Shown: one piece after another, positions 26,691 to 34,757 of the stretch
How the letters are laid out: each line of letters begins with the position of its first letter
Numbering within the stretch: position 1 is the stretch's first letter
DNA from: Sediminibacillus dalangtanensis
Lineage (GTDB): Bacteria; Bacillota; Bacilli; Bacillales; Amphibacillaceae
NCBI RefSeq assembly: GCF_017792025.1
Contig: NZ_CP046956.1
Coordinates: 1,736,001 to 1,800,000, forward strand
Length of the DNA stretch: 64,000 nucleotides
Reading direction: 5' to 3'
Notes under the pieces: generated by a model
What the model was told of the DNA's origin: nothing
Databases searched by the model: none
Seen by the model: the letters and a program-made list of their open reading frames with translations, nothing else
Translations under genes and position numbers: made by a program

Positions 26691-27248
26691 ATGGCCAAAA
26701 AAAAGAATGAATGGCTGGATTGGATAAAGGCACTTTTGATTGCCGGATTACTGGCAGTTATCGTCCGGATGTTTTTATTCGCTCCTATTGTAGTAGATGG
26801 ACCGTCCATGCTGCCAACACTGCATAATGGAGATCATATGATTGTAAACAAGTTCAATTATCTAGTTGGTGATCCACATAGATTCGATATCGTGGTATTC
26901 CATGCTACAGCCCAGAAAGACTATATAAAGCGGGTCATTGGCATACCGGGCGACCATGTAGAGGTCAAAAATGACACCCTTTATATAAATGGAGAAGCAG
27001 TGGAAGAACCATATTTAAAGTCTGCAAAGCAAATGATGGATGGCAACCAGCATTATACCGTCGATTTCAGTCTCGAAGAATTGCCGGGCGGGTATGAGGA
27101 GGTGCCGGAAAATCATGTATTGGTGCTTGGGGACAACCGGGGCAATTCAACGGACAGTCGTTTGTTGGGATTGATTTCCTATGATCAACTGGTAGGAGAA
27201 GTCCAGTTATTATATTGGCCGTTCGACCGCTTCCGTTTATACACGTGA
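26691..27248 (+). CDS. lepB: Signal peptidase I
   Basis: This 185-residue membrane protease cleaves signal peptides from secreted proteins. One N-terminal membrane helix (about 11-33) is followed by the nucleophile serine in VDGPSMLPTL and the general-base lysine in YIKRVIGIPGD. Box E GDNRGNSTDSR is present. The short form with one membrane anchor is the Gram-positive (SipS-like) type. Its location between rplS and rbgA is common in Bacillaceae other than B. subtilis. Confidence 0.96.
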   Translation: MAKKKNEWLDWIKALLIAGLLAVIVRMFLFAPIVVDGPSMLPTLHNGDHMIVNKFNYLVGDPHRFDIVVFHATAQKDYIKRVIGIPGDHVEVKNDTLYINGEAVEEPYLKSAKQMMDGNQHYTVDFSLEELPGGYEEVPENHVLVLGDNRGNSTDSRLLGLISYDQLVGEVQLLYWPFDRFRLYT

Positions 27249-27254
27249 TAACAG

Positions 27255-27280
27255 CGTTAGAGAAATAACGAACGTTTTTC
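27255..27280 (+). terminator. Weak terminator-like hairpin after lepB
   Basis: CGTTA (27255-27259) pairs with TAACG (27266-27270), and a TTTTT stretch follows shortly. The stem is short, so termination may be partial. Confidence 0.35.
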
Positions 27281-27342
27281 TTGTTGTATAGGAAATTATA
27301 AATTTAACTGTCTGTGGATCATTATTGGCTGAACCAGCCACG

Positions 27343-27455
27343 TCCAGCTCCAGCGCCTACCCCCTCGAGGTCTTAAGCCCACCCTCTGTGTGGCAAAAAG
27401 CGCCACGCCGAGGCTGTTCTTAAGCTTGTCGGGGGTGAGCAAGGCGCTTGCGCTT
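27343..27455. repeat. Dispersed imperfect palindrome of the Bacillaceae type
   Basis: A roughly 110-base cruciform between lepB and rbgA. Paired arms, outer to inner: AGCGCCT (27352-27358) with AGGCGCT (27442-27448), CCCCC with GGGGG (27431-27435), CTTAAG 27372-27377 with CTTAAG 27419-27424, CCTC with GAGG, and GTGGC (27390-27394) with GCCAC (27402-27406). The sequence resembles dispersed intergenic palindromes I recall from Bacillaceae genomes. Mobility and function are unknown. One copy is seen here. Confidence 0.7.
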
Positions 27456-27491
27456 TTGTCCGTAAAGACGGAAAGGAATAGGTGGGATACT

Positions 27492-28334
27492 ATGACAATT
27501 CAATGGTTTCCAGGACATATGGCAAAGGCAAAACGAGAAGTTCAGGAAAAATTGAAATTAGTGGATTTTGTTATCGAATTAGTTGATGCCCGGGTGCCGG
27601 ATTCCTCACAAAATCCCATGCTGCAAGAGGTGCTGCAAAATAAGCCGCGCATGCGTGTATTGATGAAAAAGGATTTAGCTGATCCGGCAATTACACGTCT
27701 GTGGATGGATCGGTTCGAGGCTGAAGGTATCAAATCTGTTGCAGTGGATGTGCAGAACAAACAAGATGTGCAATTGGTCATTGCTGCTGCCAAGGAAATG
27801 GGCAAAGAAAAGCAGGAAAAGCTCATGAAAAAGGGTGTAAGACCACGGGCTTCCAGAGCAATGATTCTAGGTATTCCGAATGTGGGTAAATCAACACTGA
27901 TTAACCGGCTGGTGAACAGAAAAATAGCTAAAACGGGAGACCGGCCAGGTGTGACCACCAGTCAACAGTGGATAAAAGTAAAGAAGGATTTTGAACTTTT
28001 GGATACACCGGGTATTTTATGGCCAAAATTCGAAGATGAACTGGTCGGCTATCGTCTGGCCGCTATTGGAACGATAAAAGATCAATTGCTGCCGAAAGAA
28101 GATATCGCTGCTTTTATTGTCAACTTTTTAAAAGAAGCTTATCCATCCCTGCTTCAGGAGCGATATGGCTTAGAAGGGGAAAATGACATGGGAATCATCT
28201 TTGAAAAAATCGGCGGTTCCAGAGGCTGTTTGGAAAGTGGAGGACGGGTGAATTTTGAGAAAACTGCAGAAGTGATCATCCGCGATCTGCGTTCTGGCCG
28301 ATTGGGCAGGTTGACTTTAGAAGGCCCTGAATAA
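27492..28334 (+). CDS. rbgA: Ribosome biogenesis GTPase RbgA (YlqF)
   Basis: A 280-residue circularly permuted GTPase for late 50S assembly. MTIQWFPGHMAKAKRE is the conserved start, followed by the G4 region, then the P-loop GIPNVGKSTLIN (about residues 128-139), switch TGDRPGVT, and G3 DTPGILWP. A C-terminal ANTAR-like domain (about 190-280) binds rRNA. ATG 27492 follows AGGTGGGA; the frame extends upstream into the palindrome but without a usable start. Unusual: the G4 motif reads LMKKD, with Met58 where the family has Asn (NKxD). Confidence 0.95.
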   Translation: MTIQWFPGHMAKAKREVQEKLKLVDFVIELVDARVPDSSQNPMLQEVLQNKPRMRVLMKKDLADPAITRLWMDRFEAEGIKSVAVDVQNKQDVQLVIAAAKEMGKEKQEKLMKKGVRPRASRAMILGIPNVGKSTLINRLVNRKIAKTGDRPGVTTSQQWIKVKKDFELLDTPGILWPKFEDELVGYRLAAIGTIKDQLLPKEDIAAFIVNFLKEAYPSLLQERYGLEGENDMGIIFEKIGGSRGCLESGGRVNFEKTAEVIIRDLRSGRLGRLTLEGPE

Positions 28335-28447
28335 GACAGGCCGGACGATACACTAATGTTATGTAAAGGGCATCCGTCATTGTGGATGCCTTTCGTGCTT
28401 CATTACCAGAAAATATAGTCGATATAATGGATATGGGGGAATTGAAA

Positions 28448-29221
28448 TTGGTATCCGATATGAAAATTGCTAAGATCAGGGAGCATTTGGACACGGATCA
28501 AGTATCTGATTCGTTTCTTGAAGAGTTGAAGAAAGATAACCGTAAGGGAGTACATAAATTAATAGCAGGCTATCAAAAACGAAAACAACAGCAATCCATA
28601 CAGCAAGAGCTTTTTGTTCAAATGAGTGTGTATGAAAAAAAACATTATCAGGTCGGTAATAAGGTAGCAGGTATAGATGAAGCTGGCAGGGGCCCATTGG
28701 CAGGACCTGTTGTTGCGGCAGCAGTGATTTTAGGGGAATCTTTCTACCTGCCGGGCCTGAATGACTCCAAACAATTAAGCGAACAGACCCGGGAGGCATA
28801 TTACCACTACATCATACAACACGCAGAGGCTTACGGTATTGGTGTCGTTGAAAGCGAAGAAATCGACCAGCTCAATATTTATCAAGCATCCAAGCACGCT
28901 ATGCGCAAGGCAGTGGATGGACTCGCTTTTCAACCGGATCATATCCTCGTAGATGCTGTTCCGCTTGATGGTGTATCAAGTACAGTCGAAGCAATTGTAA
29001 AAGGGGACCAAAAAAGTATCTCGATTGCTGCAGCAAGTATTCTTGCCAAGGTAACCAGAGATTGGATGATGGAATCATTAGATGAGCGATACCCGATGTA
29101 CCAATTTAAATCTAACAAAGGTTATGGCACGAAAGCGCACTTGGAAGCGTTGAAAACATACGGTGCTTCGCCCTGCCATAGGAAGAGTTTTTCGCCGGTT
29201 CGTGAGCAAATCCTAGAGTGA
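28448..29221 (+). CDS. rnhB: Ribonuclease HII
   Basis: This enzyme removes RNA primers and misincorporated ribonucleotides. The N-terminal extension (about 1-70) matches Bacillus RnhB, followed by the catalytic core with GIDEAGRGPLAGPVVAAAV, the later acid in LVDAV, and a C-terminal NKGYGTKAHLEALKTYG. From TTG 28448 it has 257 residues, near the B. subtilis length, with GGGGA seven bases upstream. ATG 28427 or 28433 are alternatives without a good ribosome site. The start is therefore the main uncertainty. Confidence 0.93.
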   Translation: MVSDMKIAKIREHLDTDQVSDSFLEELKKDNRKGVHKLIAGYQKRKQQQSIQQELFVQMSVYEKKHYQVGNKVAGIDEAGRGPLAGPVVAAAVILGESFYLPGLNDSKQLSEQTREAYYHYIIQHAEAYGIGVVESEEIDQLNIYQASKHAMRKAVDGLAFQPDHILVDAVPLDGVSSTVEAIVKGDQKSISIAAASILAKVTRDWMMESLDERYPMYQFKSNKGYGTKAHLEALKTYGASPCHRKSFSPVREQILE

Positions 29222-29234
29222 GAGGGGAATGATG

Positions 29235-31076
29235 ATGCCTTCGATGAATCAAGCGGCTTCTAAACTGTTTAATACATTACATAGCCAGAAAATTTATCAG
29301 ACAGCTGCCAAGGTAAAGCCTGGCCAAATACTTGCAGGCAAAGTAGTAAAACTTTATCCTGATCAAAAGGCATCCATTCAGTTCGGTGGTAAGCAAATAA
29401 TAGCGCAGCTTGAAGCCCCTTTGACCGCTAACGGGAAGTATTGGTTCCAGGTTGCCACTGTCGGAGAGGTGATTCGCCTGAAAGTTCTTTCCAATAAAGT
29501 GACGTCCGATCAATCGAGTCAGGGTATTGCCGCCTTATTGGAAGAATTGGGGGTAAAAAACACCAAAGACAGAACAGCCCTAGTAGGTCAACTGTTAAGT
29601 AAAAAGATACCTTTTCAAAAGGAGACGATTCTTCAGGCATTTCAATTGATGGATGGGCAGGGGAACAAAACTGAAGCCCGTTCTCTTATTGTCGAAATGA
29701 TTTCTCGGAAACTTCCGCTGACCAGTCCTGTTCTACAAGCGGTACAGGCAAAAAAGGAACAGCAGTTTGGTGCGTTGCTGGCCGAAACCCAACATCTACT
29801 CGAAGAGTCGGCGGTTTCTTCGGCAACACGAGAAGCACTGACAAACCGGTTAAATGGTTTTACCTATCAAAAGAACGCTCCGCTGATGAACCTTTTGCAA
29901 ACGGCAGTACAAGAAGAATTGAAAAGGGGGGATACCAATCTGTTTCAGATGATGAAAAAGGCAGGAGTAATAACAGATTCCACTACCTTTACTGAATGGC
30001 AAAATACGTGGAAAACGTCACAGTCATCATCTGGCCAGATGAATGGATCCCTGGTCATACAAGCGGAGCCTCATGAAGTGATTAAGGGGCTCCATCAACT
30101 GCAACAAATGCAATTAACGCTTTCAAAGTCCTATCAAGAGCTTTTGGTAGCATTGACAGACCTGGCGGAAAACCAAGCAAAGGGAGAACTGTCACCATTA
30201 GAGAAGCAAAAAATGGCTTCTTTGCAGACGCAGCTTGTAAAAAGTGACTTTTTGTCCAGCATCCCGACACGCTTGCCACATAAGTATTCGGAGGCTATCC
30301 ATCAACTTATCGTCAATGAGTCTCCCGATCGCGAAAGTATAGATGTCGTCAGGCAGGTCATCGATCGGCAGCTTCCAAAGTCCTCAGCAAATGTGCTGCT
30401 GCAATTACTTTCCGACACTACAGAGGGACAGACTATGCTGCTTACAGATCCAAAGCAGTACTTTCTGAGAAAATTGGAACAGGTTTTCCTTTTTTCAGGA
30501 GTAAACCATGAGAATAATCTGTTGAAAGATCAGCTTGTTGAAATGCCGATAAAAGAGCAAACATTGAAATCGATTTTGTTTCAAGCACTCTCTGACAGCG
30601 GAAGTAAGACAGCCGAAAAGCTTGATGGATTGCTTCATTACTTAAACGGTCTTCAGTTAACCCATAGCCAAGAGACGGTAAATACTGTCCAAGTCAATTT
30701 AATGCTTCCCGGTGACCATATCGGGGTAAAAAAAGATATCCAAATCGACTTTGAAGGGAACAAAGATGAAACAGGAAAAATAAACCCTGATTTTTGTCAC
30801 ATTGTTTTTTATTTGGATTTAGAGAAAATGAAGGAAACCGTTATCGATATGCAAATTCAAAAACGAATGGTCCGTATCACTGTATTTAATGAGAATCAGC
30901 GGTTGGAAAACCTTTTCCCTTTATTGAAATCTAAACTACAGCAAGGACTGGAGAATTTGGATTATCATTTAACTTCCGTCCAATGGAAGCCTTTTGAGGA
31001 ATCAAATATCTGCAGTCCGGTTCAAGCTGCACAAACTGAATTAGATCGAACACAAGGAGTGGATTTCCGCATATGA
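29235..31076 (+). CDS. ylqG: YlqG-like protein with FliK-type C-terminal domain
   Basis: A 613-residue protein of unknown role. The N-terminal part has a small beta domain (KVKPGQILAGKVVKLYP) and a long helical, glutamine-rich middle. The last 130 residues (VNLMLPGDHIGVKKDIQIDF...MVRITVFNENQRLENLFPLLKSKL) resemble the hook-length control (Flg_hook) domain. It overlaps the FlhB-like ylqH by four bases, so the pair mimics FliK-FlhB but lies outside the flagellar operon. ATG 29235 is used because AGAGGGG is then seven bases away; ATG 29229 and 29232 are too close. In B. subtilis ylqG also follows rnhB. Confidence 0.82.
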   Translation: MPSMNQAASKLFNTLHSQKIYQTAAKVKPGQILAGKVVKLYPDQKASIQFGGKQIIAQLEAPLTANGKYWFQVATVGEVIRLKVLSNKVTSDQSSQGIAALLEELGVKNTKDRTALVGQLLSKKIPFQKETILQAFQLMDGQGNKTEARSLIVEMISRKLPLTSPVLQAVQAKKEQQFGALLAETQHLLEESAVSSATREALTNRLNGFTYQKNAPLMNLLQTAVQEELKRGDTNLFQMMKKAGVITDSTTFTEWQNTWKTSQSSSGQMNGSLVIQAEPHEVIKGLHQLQQMQLTLSKSYQELLVALTDLAENQAKGELSPLEKQKMASLQTQLVKSDFLSSIPTRLPHKYSEAIHQLIVNESPDRESIDVVRQVIDRQLPKSSANVLLQLLSDTTEGQTMLLTDPKQYFLRKLEQVFLFSGVNHENNLLKDQLVEMPIKEQTLKSILFQALSDSGSKTAEKLDGLLHYLNGLQLTHSQETVNTVQVNLMLPGDHIGVKKDIQIDFEGNKDETGKINPDFCHIVFYLDLEKMKETVIDMQIQKRMVRITVFNENQRLENLFPLLKSKLQQGLENLDYHLTSVQWKPFEESNICSPVQAAQTELDRTQGVDFRI

Positions 31077-31342
31077 ATCCCCAGTCACCAAAAAGAAAAG
31101 CCGCAGCGTTAAGATACGAGGGCGACAAAGCTGCCGCACCCAAAGTAACAGCTGCTGGAAAAGGGTATGTTGCTGACAATATCATTGCCAAAGCTGAAGC
31201 GGCCAATGTTCCTATTCAAGAGGATTCGACATTGGTAGAGTTGCTGGCGGAATTGAATATCAACGAAACGATACCAGAAGAATTGTACCAGGCGGTTGCG
31301 GAAGTCTTTGCTTTTGTGTACCGTGCGGATCGGAAACTATGA
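31073..31342 (+). CDS. ylqH: YlqH, FlhB C-terminal-domain homologue
   Basis: An 89-residue protein that aligns with the cytoplasmic tail of FlhB. RYEGDKAAAPKVTAAGKGYVADNI parallels IKYDETKADAPYVVAKGVDYVAFRI of the FlhB in this same window, and AVAEVFAFVYR parallels SVAEVLAYVYK. The autocleavage motif NPTH is not present, and there are no membrane segments. Such small FlhB-like proteins (FhlB family) can substitute for the FlhB tail in some systems; the role here is unknown. It starts within the ylqG stop region. Confidence 0.9.
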   Translation: MNPQSPKRKAAALRYEGDKAAAPKVTAAGKGYVADNIIAKAEAANVPIQEDSTLVELLAELNINETIPEELYQAVAEVFAFVYRADRKL

Positions 31343-31384
31343 AGCTGGAAAGAAAGCAATCTATCGATAAGTGATGGTAATGTG

Positions 31385-31412
31385 TAGACAATTTATGACG
31401 TTTTTTTATACA
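31385..31412 (+). promoter_or_regulatory. Probable SigA promoter of sucCD
   Basis: TAGACA (31385-31390) and TATACA (31407-31412), 16 bases apart, 38 bases before the sucC start. One -35 mismatch to TTGACA. Confidence 0.5.
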
Positions 31413-31449
31413 ATAGATTTGCAGTGAAATTTTGATGGGAGGATGGAAG

Positions 31450-32610
31450 ATGAACATTCACGAGTATCAAGGCAAAGAATTATTGCGAAAATACGGCGTG
31501 GCAGTGCCAAATGGCCGTGTTGCTTATACGGTAGATGAAGCAGTTGAAGCCGCAAAAGCACTTGGCAGCAATGTATCCGTTGTAAAAGCCCAAATCCATG
31601 CAGGCGGCAGAGGGAAAGCAGGCGGTGTCAAAGTTGCAAAAAGCCTGGATGAAGTCCGTACATATGCCAAAGAGATTCTCGGTAAGACTTTGGTTACACA
31701 CCAGACAGGCCCTGAAGGCAAAGAAGTTAAGCGGTTACTAATCGAAGAAGGCTGCGATATTAAAAAAGAATATTATGTCGGTTTGGTGCTGGACCGTGCA
31801 ACTTCGCGCGTAACCATGATGGCTTCAGAAGAAGGCGGTACTGAAATCGAGGAAGTGGCAGCAGAGACTCCGGAAAAAATCTTTAAAGAAGTCATCGATC
31901 CCGTAGTCGGTTTGACTCCTTTCCAGGCAAGACGGTTAGCGTTCAACATTAATATTCCGAAAGAATATTTATCAAAAGCGGTTAAATTTATGCTTGGACT
32001 TTATACCGTTTTTGAAGAAAAGGATTGCTCGATTGCAGAAATCAATCCACTTGTCACAACTGGTGATGGGGATGTTCTCGCATTGGACGCTAAGTTAAAC
32101 TTTGATGATAACGCTGTATTTCGGCAGAAAGATGTGGCTGAGTACCGCGACTTGGATGAAGAAGATGAAAAAGAGATCGAAGCTTCCAAACATGACCTTA
32201 GCTATATAGCGCTTGATGGAAACATAGGCTGTATGGTTAACGGAGCTGGCTTAGCTATGGCTACGATGGATATTATCAAGCATTATGGCGGCGATCCGGC
32301 GAACTTCCTTGATGTTGGGGGCGGCGCAACAGCTGAAAAAGTAACAGAAGCTTTTAAAATTATTTTATCTGATTCCAACGTCAAAGGCATTTTGGTCAAT
32401 ATCTTCGGAGGTATTATGAAATGTGATGTCATCGCAGAAGGTGTTGTCGAAGCAACCAAACAAGTAGGACTGGAAATTCCGCTTGTTGTCCGGTTGGAAG
32501 GAACCAACGTGGATTTAGGCAAGCAAATTCTCGCTGATTCCGGACTGAACATCACTGCTGCAGAATCGATGGCTGACGGTGCAGAAAAAATCGTATCACT
32601 AGTTAAATAA
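31450..32610 (+). CDS. sucC: Succinyl-CoA synthetase (ADP-forming), beta subunit
   Basis: This 386-residue subunit of the TCA-cycle enzyme makes ATP (or GTP) from succinyl-Co[18 protein letters not shown] is the family start; the ATP-grasp domain covers about 1-230 with [16 protein letters not shown], and the C-terminal ligase domain has [13 protein letters not shown] and [16 protein letters not shown] 31450 follows GGGAGGATGGA, and the longer frame from 31432 is rejected. sucD follows after 91 bases. Confidence 0.97.
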   Translation: MNIHEYQGKELLRKYGVAVPNGRVAYTVDEAVEAAKALGSNVSVVKAQIHAGGRGKAGGVKVAKSLDEVRTYAKEILGKTLVTHQTGPEGKEVKRLLIEEGCDIKKEYYVGLVLDRATSRVTMMASEEGGTEIEEVAAETPEKIFKEVIDPVVGLTPFQARRLAFNINIPKEYLSKAVKFMLGLYTVFEEKDCSIAEINPLVTTGDGDVLALDAKLNFDDNAVFRQKDVAEYRDLDEEDEKEIEASKHDLSYIALDGNIGCMVNGAGLAMATMDIIKHYGGDPANFLDVGGGATAEKVTEAFKIILSDSNVKGILVNIFGGIMKCDVIAEGVVEATKQVGLEIPLVVRLEGTNVDLGKQILADSGLNITAAESMADGAEKIVSLVK

Positions 32611-32701
32611 TGTGCAAGAAGACCATACCGGAACCATTCAACTATTTATTGTCTTAGTTGAAGGCTTGTAAGGGAGTAAATAACAGAAAGGACGGACGAA
32701 G

Positions 32702-33604
32702 ATGAGCGTATTTGTTAACAAAGATACCAAAGTAATCGTGCAAGGTATTACAGGCTCTACAGCACTTTTCCACACAAAACAAATGCTGGATTACGGTACG
32801 AAAATCGTCGGCGGGGTGACCCCTAAAAAAGGCGGCACGGAAGTCGAAGGAGTACCGGTGTTTGATACGGTACAGGAAGCCGTTGAAAAAACAGGTGCCA
32901 ATGCTTCAGTCATTTATGTACCTGCACCATTTGCTGCAGACGCTATTATGGAAGCGGTTGATGCAGAGTTAGATCTTGCTATATGTATTACCGAACACAT
33001 CCCTGTGATGGATATGGTAAAGGTAAAACGTTATATGGAAGGGAAGAATACGAGACTAGTAGGTCCGAATTGCCCGGGAGTTATTACTCCGGAAGAATGT
33101 AAAATCGGTATCATGCCAGGTTATATCCATAAGAAAGGACATATCGGTGTCGTTTCCCGTTCTGGCACTTTAACCTATGAAGCAGTTCACCAATTGTCAG
33201 AGCAAGGGTTCGGACAATCGACTGCTGTCGGTATTGGCGGCGACCCTGTAAACGGAACAGACTTTATTGATGTGCTCAAAGCTTTTAATGAAGACCCGGA
33301 TACAGAAGCAGTCATGATGATAGGGGAAATCGGAGGAACCGCGGAAGAAGAAGCAGCTGAGTGGGTAAAGGCTAACATGTCTAAGCCTGTAGTAGGCTTT
33401 ATCGGCGGTGCTACAGCGCCTCCGGGAAAAAGAATGGGCCATGCTGGCGCCATCATCTCCGGCGGAAAAGGAACGGCAGATGAAAAAATCAAAGTGATGA
33501 ACGACTGCGGCATCCAGGTTGCCGAAACACCTGCAGTCATGGGAGAAACCCTGATTAGCGTTCTAAAGGAAAAAGGATTGCACGATAAATGTAAAACCCA
33601 TTAA
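32702..33604 (+). CDS. sucD: Succinyl-CoA synthetase (ADP-forming), alpha subunit
   Basis: A 300-residue subunit that binds CoA and carries the phosphorylated histidine. The CoA-binding Rossmann fold has [15 protein letters not shown] (about 15-30), the signature [11 protein letters not shown] is mid-protein, and the catalytic histidine lies in [30 protein letters not shown] upstream gives the ribosome site. A terminator follows at 33615. Confidence 0.97.
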   Translation: MSVFVNKDTKVIVQGITGSTALFHTKQMLDYGTKIVGGVTPKKGGTEVEGVPVFDTVQEAVEKTGANASVIYVPAPFAADAIMEAVDAELDLAICITEHIPVMDMVKVKRYMEGKNTRLVGPNCPGVITPEECKIGIMPGYIHKKGHIGVVSRSGTLTYEAVHQLSEQGFGQSTAVGIGGDPVNGTDFIDVLKAFNEDPDTEAVMMIGEIGGTAEEEAAEWVKANMSKPVVGFIGGATAPPGKRMGHAGAIISGGKGTADEKIKVMNDCGIQVAETPAVMGETLISVLKEKGLHDKCKTH

Positions 33605-33614
33605 TAAATATGCT

Positions 33615-33645
33615 GGCTCAAGCTTTGCGCTTGGGCCGGATTTTT
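33615..33645 (+). terminator. Intrinsic terminator after sucD
   Basis: GGCTCAAGC (33615-33623) pairs with GCTTGGGCC (33629-33637) over nine pairs including one G-T, followed by GGATTTTT. It ends only 17 bases before the dprA start, so dprA may rely on readthrough. Confidence 0.8.
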
Positions 33646-33661
33646 AAAAAGAGGTGGTTTT

Positions 33662-34531
33662 TTGAAAGAGGCCAGGCTGAAATTACTCCATTTACACCGG
33701 TGTCGTGGAGTCACTAGGCCATTGATCAGAAAGATGCTTCATGATGATCCTGCTCTGAATAGATTGTATCATTATTCAGTGGATGATTTCCGCGTACTGT
33801 TTTCCCTTCCAGACAAGCGTACTACTATGATTTATCAAGATCTCCATTCCTCTCAAGTTTTCTCTCAATTACGAAGAGACTTGAATACTTTTCAAACCGT
33901 CACAATCCTCGATAACACGTATCCCGCTTTGTTACGAAACATTCCGGACTGTCCCATCGTATTATACTTATACGGTGATTCCAACTTGCTTTCTCATGCT
34001 CCTTCCTTAAGTGTAGTCGGTACCAGGAATCCTACAAACGATGCCTACACTAAAATGAATAACATTCTGACACCCTTAATCAAAGAAGGATGGCTGATTG
34101 TCAGTGGAATGGCAATGGGAATAGATGCTATGGCCCATCGTCTGGCGCTGAGCTCCACAGGCAAGACGATTGCCATCCTCGGCGGAGGGTTTCAGCACAT
34201 TTATCCAAGATCAAATAGAAGCTTGTTCCGCACATTGACGGAAACACAGCTTGTCGTTTCAGAGTATCCACCGGGCATTCCACCGCAGCGTCACCATTTT
34301 CCTGAAAGAAATCGGATCATTAGTGGTTTGACATTTGGCACACTTGTGGTAGAAGCAAAGGAGAGAAGTGGAAGTTTGATAACGGTGAATCAAGCACTGG
34401 AACAAGGAAGAGAAGTCTTTGCCATTCCTGGCTCACCGACACAGCCAGAAACAGAAGGTTGCAATAAAATGATACAAGATGGCGCTAAATTAGTTCAAAA
34501 GACCTATGATATAGTGGAGGAATGGCATTGA
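33662..34531 (+). CDS. dprA: DNA-processing protein DprA (Smf)
   Basis: This 289-residue protein loads RecA on incoming single-stranded DNA during natural transformation. The Rossmann-like core is clear: SVVGTRNPT, IVSGMAMGIDAMAHRLAL, AILGGGF, HHFPERNRIISGL, KERSGSLITVNQALEQGREVFAIPG. The N-terminal SAM-like part (about 1-70) is short. TTG 33662 is used, with GAGGTGG upstream. The position between sucD and topA is the conserved Bacillus order. Confidence 0.95.
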   Translation: MKEARLKLLHLHRCRGVTRPLIRKMLHDDPALNRLYHYSVDDFRVLFSLPDKRTTMIYQDLHSSQVFSQLRRDLNTFQTVTILDNTYPALLRNIPDCPIVLYLYGDSNLLSHAPSLSVVGTRNPTNDAYTKMNNILTPLIKEGWLIVSGMAMGIDAMAHRLALSSTGKTIAILGGGFQHIYPRSNRSLFRTLTETQLVVSEYPPGIPPQRHHFPERNRIISGLTFGTLVVEAKERSGSLITVNQALEQGREVFAIPGSPTQPETEGCNKMIQDGAKLVQKTYDIVEEWH

Positions 34532-34611
34532 AAAAGTGGCAAATCAAGACGAATTATGTCAAAATTAAAAGAAATCGCTTTCTGTTTTTCGCAAGAAAAC
34601 TACTTGTATGT

Positions 34612-34640
34612 TTGACAAATCATAAAAAAGTATTTAATAA
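34612..34640 (+). promoter_or_regulatory. SigA promoter upstream of topA
   Basis: TTGACA (34612-34617) and TAATAA (34635-34640) with 17-base spacing, a near-consensus promoter in the 226-base dprA-topA gap. A second TTGACA at about 34676 lacks a good -10. Confidence 0.75.
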
Positions 34641-34757
34641 TAGGGAAGATTTATCAAAGAAATCAATTGCAGTTTTTGACAATGGGGCATAACAACAAAC
34701 GATAAATGATAGTAACTACTGAACATAGAGACAGAATACCTCTTGGGAGGAACAAAC

